Below, piece by piece: positions 1 through 10,453 of a stretch of 64,000 bases of DNA. The stretch is taken from the NCBI GenBank assembly GCA_013400115.1, contig VXBP01007146.1:124195-188194 (forward strand), read 5' to 3'. The position numbers were made by a program, and so were the translations under genes. Within the stretch, counting starts at the first letter, position 1. The number at the start of each line of letters is the position of its first letter. The notes beneath the pieces were generated by a model. That model saw nothing but the letters and a program-made list of their open reading frames with translations, was not told the origin of the DNA and ran no database searches. The DNA is from Rhinopomastus cyanomelas. Lineage: Eukaryota; Chordata; Aves; Bucerotiformes; Rhinopomastidae.

Positions 1-430
1 GGAGATTACAAGAAAAAGGATGATTAAAAAAAGAGAGAGAGAGAAGCCCCCCAAAACGGAGAGAACAATCAAACAAACCGAAGAGAAAGCAATTCTGGAT
101 GACGGCACGCGCCCCAACGCCATCTGTCCCAGCGCTGGCGACACTACGCGCCTGGAAAACCTCATCATGACAGGATGCAAATCACAACTCATTTCCCTTT
201 ATCTTTCTTTGTTGACAGCAGATGCTGTGAACACTAAAAGCAGAGAGCAAATGTGTGCAGAGACGCAGAAAAATGAGCTTCTGGAATGACTGGTGCTTCC
301 CAGTTGTAGGGAATTGACTGATCAAGAGAGCATGTGGCTCTGAGGCTCTCACAGAGGGATCTGTGTTGAGCTCAGAAGATGGAGATGCTGACTCAGAGTT
401 TGATTAATAGCTTTATCTTGGAGCTGAATT

Positions 431-1085
431 ATCATAGAATCATTCAGGTTGGAGAAGACCCTTGGGATCACATTGAGTCCAATCACCAACACGATCTGCA
501 AGTTTAACCCTAAACCAGATCCCCCAATACCACATCTAAGTGTCTTTCAAACTCATCTAGGGATGGTGAGTCAACCACCACCCTGGGCAGCCCATTCCAG
601 AGCCTGACCACTCTCTCGGGGAGGAATTTCTTCCTGATCACAGAACTACACAACATTAGAGACTGGAAGGGACCTCAAAAGTTCATCCAGTCCAATCCTC
701 ACTTCCCCACCAGCAGGATCACTTAGATCCAGTTGATGTCCAGTCTAAACTCTGTTGAGGTTTGAAGCCCTTCCCTCTGCCTCTGTTACTAATGACCAGT
801 GAGAACAGACCAGCTCACACAACTCTCCAGTGTCCCTTCAAATAGCTGCAGAAAGCGATGAGGTCTCCCCCTCAGCCTCCTCTTCCTCAAACTCAAGGGC
901 CCAAACCCTCTCCATCTCTCCTCATCAGGTTTATCCTCCAGGCCCTTCCCCAGCTTTGTTGCCCTCCTCCGCACTCACTCCAGCCCCTCACTGCTTCCCT
1001 TGGACTGAGGTGCCCAACACTGGACCCAGTACTGAAGGTGTGGCCTCACCAGCGCTGGATACAGGGGGACAGTCACCTCCCCACT
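431..1085 (-). mobile_element. CR1 class B fragment, split by a nested CR1
   Basis: Antisense, 5'-truncated CR1. The outer element occupies 431-638 and 734-1085. It runs from the 3' tail (aatcattcaggttggagaag) through 'aaccagatcccc' and 'cacatctaagtg' into the C-terminal ORF2 region. The minus-strand translation around 789-974 retains RRATKLGKGLE and LRKRRLRG, typical of the CR1 ORF2 C-terminus. The 96-bp gap in the alignment is exactly filled by a class A fragment (next entry), so B is the older insertion. The frame is broken by the insertion and it is not functional. Confidence 0.92.
639..733 (-). mobile_element. CR1 class A tail nested inside class B
   Basis: A 95-bp 5'-truncated class A copy in antisense. 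Its 3' end (cacagaactacacaacatta) starts directly after outer-element sequence 'ttcctgat', and the outer element resumes with 'tgatgtccagtc'. The 4-base TGAT at 635-638 and 734-737 reads as a short target-site duplication. It shows that class A moved after class B here. Confidence 0.9.
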
Positions 1086-1676
1086 GTCGAACAATTAAGA
1101 AAAGGCAGTTTTACTCCTTCCAAAGCCTCAGTGCTGATGAGAACTCAGAGCTGTGAAATCCAAAGCATCCCACCTGCAGTTGGTTTGCTTCGATAAAATG
1201 CTGCTTTAGCTGAAATCAAACACTTCCCTGAAAGGACATAATGGAGGTCTTGATGGTCTGGCTCTACCTACAGGAACGCGTTGAGCCTCTCGCTCTGCCA
1301 AGCCTTCACTTGCTGGTTTTGGAAGCTGCTGAACATTTGTGGAACGTCAACCGCAAGGGCACAATGATTTCATGTTTCACAAACGTCGGGGTCTTGGGCA
1401 CTAAATCCTCTTTATTTACAGCAGATAACAACAACCTCCCGCAGCCTCTCTCCGACTGAGGAGCGGCACTGGTGGCTCGAGCTCTCTGTTGAAGATTTAA
1501 GCTCGTCTTTGCTCTCCTATCAGCAAAGATAAGACTTGGAAACCAAAATTCAAGCTGCCACGCCAATCACTGCTTTCGGGAGCCAGTATTTTTTGCACTG
1601 AGCTGCAGGCATTAAGAGCTGCAAGACAGAAGGACTCCAGGCAGGAGGTTGTGTGGGAGATGTTTCTGCACTGAGG

Positions 1677-1788
1677 TCACAGAACATTAGGGACTGGAAG
1701 AGACCTCAAAGGATCATCCAGTGCAACCCCTCTCCCAGAGCAGGATCACCTAGATCAAGTCGCTCAGGAACATGCCCAGGTGGGTTTT
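1677..1788 (-). mobile_element. CR1 class A, 3'-terminal half of an interrupted copy
   Basis: Antisense class A 3' end (acagaacattagggactgga onward) that proceeds normally to 'caggtgggtttt' at 1777-1788. It then stops and resumes at 1913 with the same 12 bases. The intervening 124 bases are listed separately. Confidence 0.9.
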
Positions 1789-1912
1789 CCTATGGGATAC
1801 ATCTCTGTGCAGGGCAGTCCTGCTCAGCCTTGTGTTTTGCAGAGGTGGAACACAGGAGGTTCCACATCGATGTGAGAAGGAACGATCCTCTACATCAGTC
1901 ACATCCTGCATG
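1789..1912 (+). other. 124-bp insert inside a CR1 copy, with an opposite-strand CR1 piece
   Basis: This block separates two collinear parts of one antisense class A copy and is bounded by the direct repeat CAGGTGGGTTTT (1777-1788 and 1913-1924). Its right half (about 1846-1881) resembles class A in the sense orientation (acacaggaggttccacatcg). The left half is not recognised. It could be an insertion with a 12-bp duplication or a template-switch product. Confidence 0.6.
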
Positions 1913-1995
1913 CAGGTGGGTTTTGAATGCCTTCGGAGCAGGAGACTCCACAACCCCTCTGGGCAGCCTGTTCTGGTGCTCCGTCACCCTCAGAG
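1913..1995 (-). mobile_element. CR1 class A, upstream half of the interrupted copy
   Basis: Antisense continuation of the 1677-1788 copy: 'ggagactccacaacccctct', then 'ctccgtcaccctcagag'. It is 5'-truncated near 1995. Confidence 0.85.
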
Positions 1996-3018
1996 CGAGC
2001 GCAGGCTGGTGCTGCCTATCACCTCTGCAAATTCACTGCCTTCACACTGCTGCAGCGACCTGGACAGATCTGCAGGAAGGTGATTTGTCCATCTGACACC
2101 TCAGAGTGCCCCCTTCTCCATAAGCAGGGGAGGAAGACACCTGCCCTTGAGCAGCGGAATGATGACTACGCGCCTCCTTGCTCTCTAGTCTGGACGCGGT
2201 CTTTCACCTCATTTGGCACCACCACGTCCAGTCAGACTAATGGTCCTGCAGTGGAAAAGGAGATGAAACCTGGGGGGTTTCAGAGATGCCGCTGCCACTG
2301 CTCTGCAACCCAAAGCCATCCCAAGAAGAGCAGATGGTGGGTGTTCTAATGCCTTCACGCCCACACATCTAGAGCAGAGACAACCCATCATTGCTGACAG
2401 CTTCTGAGCAAATCAAGTGAGTTCCATTACAGCCCTCACAGCACCCCCAGGTTTTGGAGGTTTTTCTTTTTCTTGGGTTCATTTCTTATTAGTTTTTCGA
2501 TTTTACTCTGTAGTTTCTCATTTGATTTTTTTCTATTTTTTTACTGCAACACGTTTTTAGGGGGAAAAACAAAGTTCCCCGACGAGAAAAGTTGCAGCTT
2601 TTAAATCTCTTTTCCCACCTCGAAAGCATCTATTTTAGTTAACTTGTCAAAATATGCCACTCTCTTGACAGCTACGAATTATGTGGGTGTCTCAGCACAA
2701 GGAAAACTATTTTGCTTTTAATTGTGGCAGCAGCTGGAGGAGTGTCCGATCTCCTGAGCAGCTCATGCCTGCCTAATAGAGCTGCCAGCTGGCTCCAAGC
2801 ATGCACATGGGCTGAAGAATTCCTCCGGAGCCACTCTGAACAGCACTGAGCGGGACTCGCTGGGGCTCGGTGACAGCTCCATAGGGTTAGAGTGTGATGC
2901 ACTGCACTGACAGCTCTGCTCCGCAGCCCTAGGCTGGGTTTTGGGAGGTATTTAACCACAAGGCTGTTGCCTGCCCATCCAGATCAGAGTTTCAGAAAAT
3001 CAAGACAAGAATGATCCT

Positions 3019-3340
3019 GATTGGGAGGAGACAGGATGGAGGACAGCCCTGAGGAGAGGGACTTGGGGCTGCAGCAGATTTTGAACGGGAGCGGTCAGTG
3101 TGCACTGGGAGCCCAGAGAGCCAACCGTGTCCTGGGCTGCGGCAAAGGAAGCAGCGACAGTCAGTCAAGGGAGGGGATTGTCCCTCTCTGCTCTGCACTG
3201 GTGAGTCTTCTTCTCTGGAGACATTTAGAACCTGCCTGGACGTGCTCCTGTGCAGCTTGGTCTAGGTGATCCTGCTCTGGCAGGGGGATTCGACTGGATG
3301 ATCTTTCCAGGTCCCTTCCAATCCCTAATGCTCTGTGATC
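3019..3340 (+). mobile_element. Composite CR1: class C body joined to class A 3' end
   Basis: Sense-strand copy. From 3019 to about 3205 it is class C ORF2 sequence (translation includes ANRVLGC and REGIVPLCSALV). At 3201-3205 (gtgag) it switches directly to the class A 3' end (cttctctggagacatttaga) and ends in the class A tail near 3340. Class C does not resume. The same junction occurs on the minus strand at 22377-22382, where class A is clearly nested in class C. The copy is 5'-truncated and has no intact frame. Confidence 0.88.
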
Positions 3341-3998
3341 CCTCTGGCAGAGCAGGATCACGAAGGGTATCACTCTCACTAGCATCTTCCACGCTGTGCA
3401 ATGAAACAAAGGAGCTTTCCTTTCATTTACTGATCAACAGCAGAGCAAACCCAACCTCTGCAGAGCAGAGCGGAACCGGACTCCAGTGCAGAGTGACACC
3501 GAGAACCGAGCTCGTCGGTAGTTTTCAGGAGTAACTTCACAACTCCCCTTCGGGAGGACGGCAGTAAGAGCCTTCAGAAACACCACCTGCCTGCACTTCC
3601 AGGAGTAGATGTGAGGAGAGGTTCAGATCAAGAAGGAAATGTCAGCACTATGCACAGTCCTTTCATCTTCGCATTAAGAATTTACTGCCTTGACGAGCCG
3701 CGTGGTTCCAAAGCATCGCTTCTCGGCCGATTAATCTTTATTTATGGTAACAGGGATAGGCCGAGTGTCCAGCGACGCGAGGAAAATTAATTCACTTAAT
3801 AATTTTATTAAGATGGAATTTGGAGACAGGCTAATTGCCAACAGGGGCAAAAAAGAACTGTGCTGAGGCTGCAACTGGAACCGCTCGGTGTTACTCTGGC
3901 AGACGGGGAGGCACGTCCTCCTCCTTTTTCTCCACTGCTGTTACCACACTCAACACTGTCTTGATTGAAAATGGATTTTAGAAAGTCCACATCTGTCT

Positions 3999-4012
3999 CT
4001 GTGTGTGTGTGA
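3999..4012. repeat. Short TG run
   Basis: About six TG units that abut the 3' tail of the class A copy starting at 4014. Too short to be a useful microsatellite. Confidence 0.6.
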
Positions 4013-4013
4013 G

Positions 4014-4460
4014 TCACAGAATCACAGAACATCAGGGATTGGAAGGGATCTTGAAAGATCCCCTAGATCCAGTCGCACACAGACATGGCCAGGTGGGTTT
4101 GAAATGTCTCCAGAGAAGGAGACTCCACAACCCCCCTGGGCGGCCCCTGCCAGGGCTCTGGCACCCTCAGCAGGAACAAGGTCCTTCTCACCCTGATGTG
4201 GAACCTCCTCTGCTCCAGCTCACACCCACTACCCCTTGTCCTGTCACTAGATGCACCTGAGCAGAGCCTGGCTCCATCCTCCTGACACCCACCCTCCACA
4301 CATTTATGAACATGAATGAGGTCACCCCTCAGTCTCCTCCAAGCTAAAGAGATTCAGCTTTTCCTCAGCAGGGAGATGCTCCCCTCCCTCCATCATCTCT
4401 GTGGCTCTGCACTGGCCTCTCTCCAGCAGCTCTGTGTCCTTCTGGAACTGAGGGGCCCAA
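4014..4460 (-). mobile_element. CR1 class A, about 450 bp
   Basis: Antisense class A copy with a complete 3' tail (tcacagaatcacagaacatc). It extends through the ORF2 C-terminus to 'tctggaactgaggggccc' and is 5'-truncated there. The translation is broken into several frames. A short deletion removes the usual polypyrimidine stretch near 4060 (gaaagatcccctagatcc). Confidence 0.95.
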
Positions 4461-5212
4461 GAATTCTCAGTGTGCTCTGCAAAATGGTTCTTGGTCACCT
4501 TTTCTTCCCAGAATCAGGCAAAACTCCTAAGGGGGTTCACGTACAGCCCAGAGTGACACCAACTGATCCCGTACTTCATTGTGCCCTCTTTATAAGCTGT
4601 TCTCATCTTATCTGATTAGTGCTGCCGTCACAATCTGCTGCAAACATCTGGCTGAGCTGTTTTGCTCCTGCATGACTGTGCCATTGCGTGCCCTGAATAC
4701 AAATGGGAACTTCCTTAAAGAGTGGAATCGAGCGAAACGCGTCCCCAACAGCTGAGAACAAGCGGGTGCTCTGCAGGACTGTTCCCTGACAAACCAGAAC
4801 AGGTAAACAGAAACCAGGTGACCCGAGTCCCGTCGGGGAGACGCAGAGTCTCAGCACTGATGCCTGGAAGAGCTCCGACTGCCACCGGGAACACAGCGCG
4901 TGAGGAAAGAGCTCGCAGCTGACAAAGAACGCTGTAGCTGGCAAGTACTGTTGGAGCTGACAAATGATGTTTGTTGGAAACGCTACGGCATGGGCAGAAG
5001 TTTGCACCTCGTGCTCCTGTGTTTGAGGCTCTGCCTTCGCCCGGCTTGTCTTTACCAGAAGTAGACCAACAGCAAGAGGAATGACTGGGACTTTCCTGTT
5101 CTTGGAAAACTGCTCATTATGGAACTAAGCAATGAAACTGCAGTTGGGTTAAAGAGTCAGGTGTGGGGCAAGTGTAGAAGTACCTACGGTGAACTGCAGC
5201 GGCTCAACGCGA

Positions 5213-5556
5213 CGGAGGGGTGGCCTCATTAATGTCTGTAAATATGTGAGGGGTGGATGTCAGGAGGATGGAGCCAGGCTCTGCTCAGGGGCACCCAGTG
5301 ACACGACAAGGGGCAGTGGGTGTGAGCTGGGACAGAGGAGGTTCCACATCAATATAAGGAATGTCTTCCAGTGAGGGTGACAGAGCACTGGAAGGGAGAA
5401 ATGTCTCTCCTTCTCTGGAGACATTTCAAACCCACCTGGACGTGTGCCTGGATCTAGGGGATCCTGCTGTGGCAGTGTGATTGGACTGGGTGATCTTTCA
5501 AGGTCTCTTCCAATCCCTAATAATTCTATGATTCCCTAATGATCCCTAATGATTCC
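5213..5556 (+). mobile_element. CR1 class A with rearranged tail
   Basis: Sense class A copy from 'ggggtggcctcattaatgtc' to the tail. Two oddities are visible. The stretch that normally reads 'ggggctgcccagaggggttg' is replaced by 'gagaaatgtctc', making an inverted repeat with the following 'gagacatttc'. The tail repeats a 'ccctaatgat' unit (about 5513-5552) instead of ending in TTCTGTGATT. Confidence 0.9.
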
Positions 5557-6759
5557 AGCAAAGCGGAACTGGATCCACTAGTGGCAGATCTGTCTTATGA
5601 CAGAGCTGCACCACATAACAAAGACCAATCATTGCTTCTCTTGTACTGGTTAAACCAGCAAGACCCGCGACGCTCGTTAACATTCCAAGGGAAAGGGAGT
5701 CATTTCTGCCGGTAATTCAGTCTCAGACTTTGTGAACAAGGCTGAGTGCAGCATTTATGTTGGAAACCAGACACAAAGGGCAGATTGTTCCAGCTCTGCT
5801 CCTGTGCCACCTCCGAATCGGGGACGCAGAGCTGCTGGAGAGAGCCTGGCAATTTTTACTCCTTCCTTTGCACATCCTTCTCGCCCTTATGTTTGACTTT
5901 GAGGTACCGGACATCAGCACCCGGAATAGTTCTGGTTTGAGCCCACAAATGCAGGAAGCACTCAGGTATCTGACAGGTGTAGTCCTATATACATCACATA
6001 AATGGTACGTCGCTCGGGTTTTATCTTTATATCATTTAGCAGAAGTCAACAGACCTAGGAACCAACATGAAGGGTAAGAAGAAGGGGAAAAGCAAAGGAA
6101 GGCATCATTGCTGGAAACCACCACCACCAGGCACAGCCTGAGGTCCTGCTCAAGCAAAGTCCTGTGGGAACACACGGATGTGACCACCTATTTCCCATAA
6201 ACTTTGAGGGAGACATTTATTTTGCTTCAGAACACTCGCTGCCTTTACAATCACTCTGCACTCTGGTGACGCTGGAAGCAACACATTTGGGTCAAGACGC
6301 TCATGGCTGAGCACCTTCCTCAAGGCGATGAATAAACAAACCCTACAGTGCAAGGGACAAGAAGCCATCAATATCAGAACAATTTCTGTCTGGAATTAAA
6401 TACTTCAGTCATTTCCCTCTGCTCCTCAGGCGAGGAAAATCCTTCGCGGCTGCTCAAAAATTAACTCAATCTCCTGGCGGCAGTCAAAGCCCAGAAGCCA
6501 GTTATTCTTTTCCATCAAAAGAGTCCCTCCACCTTCTGGAACTGTGGAAGGGCTGTTCTGATGGGGACGAGCACCGAAAGCCACTGGTGACTGCATTCCC
6601 TCTGCTAATTGATTTTAGCTAATCTTCCAGGGACTGTCCTACTTTCTGAGTTTCATAATAATTAGCTCCTGCGTCGCCTACCAGTACACACCAGTGACAG
6701 CAAAAGGAAACCGGGTTGCGATGAACCTCACACTGCATTATGTGATAGATACATACGTG

Positions 6760-7150
6760 GATCATTAGGGGTTGAAGGGACCTCCTGGGGTCCTTAAGTC
6801 CAACCCCCTGCTCGAGCAGGATCATACAACCTGACAGGTCACACAGGAACCCATCCAGACAGGTCTTGAAAGCCTCCAGAGAAGGAGACTCCACACCCTC
6901 TCTGGGCAGCCCCTTCCAGCGCTCTGTCACCCTCACAGTAAAGAGGTTCTTCCTCATGTTGAGGTGGAACTTTCTGTGCTCCAGCTGACACCCACTGCCC
7001 CTTGCCCCATCACAGGACTCAAGTGACGAGAGATTGTCTCTTTCGTCTTGTCACCCAGCCCTCCTGGATCTATAGAGAGTGATTAAGCCCCCCCGTAACC
7101 TTCTCCTCTTCAAGCTGAAAAGCCCCAGGTCTCTCATCTCTTCTCATTCC
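6760..7150 (-). mobile_element. Older CR1 related to class A
   Basis: Antisense copy with 'gaaggagactccacaccctc' and 'ggttcttcctcatgttgagg', more diverged from the class A pattern than its neighbours. The 3' terminal tail is degraded (gatcattaggggttgaaggg). It extends to 'caggtctctcatctcttctc'. Probably an older class A relative. Confidence 0.85.
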
Positions 7151-8915
7151 TTCTTGACACCCAGATTTGCCATCTGGACAGTGCCACTACATCCCCCAAC
7201 ATGACAGCTCATCATAACCCCAGTACAAAACGTTCCTCTTGGGACAGCATTTCCCAGGGTAACTTCTCCTGCGCTGGATCACTGCAAGATTTGAGCGGTT
7301 TGGGTGGAGTCTGGCTTCAACAGCCTCCATCTCCTCTAAGCACTCGGTTATTCACATATTGACCAGCAACATTTCACCTGTCTCTTTGCTAACAAGAAAC
7401 CCTACGACAACGAGAAATGGGGTTCTAACTCCCTCGAGAGTTTAGGGGATGCTCAGACTGCTGGAGCACCCACCGCTCCGTATCTGTGTGCAGGGGGAAA
7501 AGGGAAACCAGGAAGGAAGGAAGTGGATCCACTGGTTTCCCGATTGCTCAAACGGTTTTCTGTAGAGATGGTTTCTGCACAGAGACATTCTCCACGTAGG
7601 TACAACCACACGCAAACCCCTACAACACACAGCTGTGTTTCTGCACGGAAGGGACTGAAGGGACATTATCTTTTCGGGGTCTCAGGTGGAGAAACAGCAG
7701 AGAGGATCATTTATTCCGCTGAATATGGTTTCACCGGTAAATTCAGACGTTATCCTCAACCAGAGAGCAACCACAACCCACTGCAGCTCCTGATTTGTCC
7801 CCTGCCAAGGCAAACAGGCTTCCCAGTTTGGCAAGCTTAGCCCTGGGGCAGCAGCCTGGCCCTCTGCCAGTTCTGGAGATTTGGGATCCCTGTGAGCAGC
7901 AACTGGAGCGAGGAGAAACACCAGGGAGCTGCAAAGCCGGGGGCACTAGGACAGCACAGAGACACCACAGAAGGTTCTGCTTGGGAGGAAACCATAAAGG
8001 CCCTGGACCTTCCACACAGCACACGCAAGGAAAGCCATCGGAGTCACTTCCCTTCCATGTTGCCCTTACGATGGGTTTAAGAGCGTTTCAGAGGTCCCAC
8101 ACACCTTTACCCTTCCAAACACCGGCCAAACGCGAACAGGAAAGTTTAGCACTGCTCCAGAAAGTCCCAAACCACCCCAAGGGAAACTCTGCCAGGGAAG
8201 GAGAGGCGACAAAAGCGCCTCCACCGACGCCGGCGCCTCACTTGCCACTTTTGAGTCACAGCCAGACACTGTCAAGGGCTACTGAACACTGAAGGAAGCT
8301 GCTTACCTGAGGTGAAGCCTCAGCAGATGTCCTCATCGAGCAAAGCGGCCCTTTGTGACACCAGCAGTCATTCGCAGAGTGTCAGGTCGACGTCCTCCAT
8401 CACAAGGAGCGTCGCCCCCAGCGCCGATGGCTGCCGCTCAGGTGTCAGAGCTCTGCTCCCTGCCCACAGCTGGTGATTTCAGAAAGCTCCGGAGGTGACC
8501 CTGGTGGAAACAGAGCAACAGGGCTGTCGTGAGAGGGGATGAAAGAGTCTGGGCCAGGCAACTGGAGCGAGAAAGGGGCCCCTCCTGATTTGGAGGAAGT
8601 TCCTGGGAGCCAAGCGGTGCAATAAAGAACGGGTTTTGCAGTCGCCTCTCTCCCGTATCGTCAGATTCATGCTGCAAACAGTGACACTTTAAAAGGTTTG
8701 ATGCTGAGAGCTGCAGGGCTGCCACTAAGTAGATGCTTTTGTGCTGAAGGAGCAATGCAACCAGGGCACTCATGTTGCTTTCGTTCTAAATGGCAGCTTT
8801 ATACCTGTTTATACTTCTCATTCTTGGCCATTACCGGGGACTGAGGACTGTCTCACTCCCTCCCCACTTGCTTTTGCACTAACGCAGTGACATTAACAGT
8901 CCTGAGCCAACAATC

Positions 8916-9158
8916 CAGAACATTAGGGTTCGGAAGGGACCTCGAAAGACCATCCACTCCAATCCCCCCAACACAGCAGGATCCCCTAGATCCAGTCACA
9001 CAGAAACATGGCCAGGTGGGTTTTAAACATCTCCAGAGAAGGAGTCTCCACAACCCCCCTGGACAGCCCCTTCCAGGGCTCTGTCACCCTCCCTGGGAAG
9101 AAGGTCCTTCCCATATTGATGTGGAGTCTCTTCTGTTCCAGCTCACACCCATCACCAC
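8916..9158 (-). mobile_element. CR1 class A
   Basis: Antisense class A copy, 3' end 'agaacattagggttcggaag', 5'-truncated after 'cagctcacacccatcacc'. Antisense translation gives the peptide RRSLHNPPGQP, which recurs at every class A copy in this orientation and is not a gene. Confidence 0.93.
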
Positions 9159-9377
9159 TAAGAGGTTCTGTTGTCTGTTTTCTAAGCAACGCTCGGCGAT
9201 GCTGCAGAAGTCAGTGCAAAGCTCCTTCCTAACTCAATCCAAGTAAAAGCTTGGGTTGAATTTCTTCCTTGGTTAAAGTTTTGGATCTCATTTGTGTTCA
9301 GCACAGGGCTACGTTTAACAATGATCAGCTGTAGGAGACCTACAAAATGCCCCATTTGGGGTTGTTTCTTTTTAAGA

Positions 9378-9399
9378 AGACACCAAGTCCAAAGAAAAG
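9378..9399. repeat. 22-bp direct repeat, left copy
   Basis: Identical over 22 bases to 9497-9518 (begins AGACACCAAG, ends AAAGAAAAG). Together they bracket a tail-less CR1 fragment and look like a target-site duplication. Confidence 0.9.
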
Positions 9400-9496
9400 G
9401 GACCTCAAAAGACCATCCAGTCCAATCCCCCACCACAGCAGGATTGCCTAGATCCAGTCTCAGGAACATGTCCAAGTGGGTACTAAACATCTCCAG
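9400..9496 (-). mobile_element. Tail-less CR1 class A fragment
   Basis: A 97-bp antisense class A segment. It starts at 'ggacctcaaaagaccatc' and lacks about the last 25 bases of the normal 3' tail (the CAGAACATTAGGGATTGGAA part). It ends at 'aaacatctccag'. It lies exactly between the two perfect 22-bp direct repeats. Loss of the 3' tail is not expected from ordinary tail-primed CR1 insertion. Confidence 0.92.
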
Positions 9497-9518
9497 AGAC
9501 ACCAAGTCCAAAGAAAAG
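9497..9518. repeat. 22-bp direct repeat, right copy
   Basis: Second copy of the duplication described at 9378-9399, with no mismatch. Confidence 0.9.
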
Positions 9519-10239
9519 CTGCTGGGATTAGGCTATTAAAAGCCAACAAGCCATTCCTCAAATTGGTCATTGGCTCATCTCATTTGTGGTGGGTTCCCCA
9601 CACGCGCCCCCAAAACGGGAGTGATGCTCCCAGCAGTGACTGCAACCCATCGCGCTGCGAGTCCTGCAGCACGACGTCGCTCCACTCACTAGAAAGTAGC
9701 TTCTTCCTTCCTTGAAATGAAGGCAACGAACTAGGACAGCAATAAGGTCTCAGAACACTGCCATCCCCTGCCCCTCAGAAGGATGAGGACCAGCCTGTCT
9801 GAAACCTGAGCTCTCCATTAGCGATGGTGCCAGTGGGTTTCACCTCCCCTGACGAGGCTCTGCCTCTATCCAAAAGCCTTCCTGCCAGTGACCCTCACAG
9901 CTCAAAGCTTAAGGGACCGCTCAGGAGCCAGACTGCTCTGCCCTGGTCCTACAACAAATAATTTGTAGAAGCCCGTGACTTTCATCCACAAGCATTCTCC
10001 TCTCTCCAGCCTGATAATTCACCTCTAACTGCCGCTGCATGAACAGCACCGCTCTCTGGGGCTCCGTTGCAGCTCCCGTCCTCCCTGTGCTGCTTGGTGC
10101 ATCCAAAAACCAAGAGATGGCTAAGGCAAGCTCTCCCACCGCTGCGCCTTCCTCGCACTGAGCCCTCCTTAGCAATTCTAATCCTTCCTCCTACCTCTGA
10201 GTTAGTGGGTTTATTCCCCCTGCCCGGCTTGATTTGAAG

Positions 10240-10420
10240 CGGTCTGCGAACGCCCTTGGATTTCACTCCCCTGCGGCCGCGGGGGATTTCAGAAGACAGC
10301 GGACCGCGGCAGCAAGGGCGGTGCCGTTCCACCGTCTGCCTTGGGCCACGAGAGCTCACGAGGTCTGCACCGATGTCGCCCCGTCCCGTGCACGGTTCAG
10401 TTACACGATCCTCACGACCG
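10240..10420. promoter_or_regulatory. Small CpG-rich patch
   Basis: I count 22 CpG dinucleotides in 181 bases, including a NotI-type GCGGCCGC near 10274. That is close to or above the number expected from base composition, whereas the surrounding sequence is CpG-poor. It is unique sequence, not CR1. It could be a minor CpG island, a promoter or an unmethylated element; no transcript evidence is available here. Confidence 0.3.
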
Positions 10421-10453
10421 CTACAGGAATTCCTGTTACACAAAGACGCATCT

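Noticed and set aside
7795..8292. 165-codon open frame on the plus strand
   Set aside because: Proline- and serine-rich, with overlapping open frames on the other strand, no recognisable domain, and composition explained by GC-rich unique DNA.
8887..9246. Recurrent peptide family RRRLHNPPGQPLPGL in many open frames
   Set aside because: It is the antisense translation of the class A CR1 3' region and appears wherever a class A copy lies in antisense. It is not a conserved gene family.
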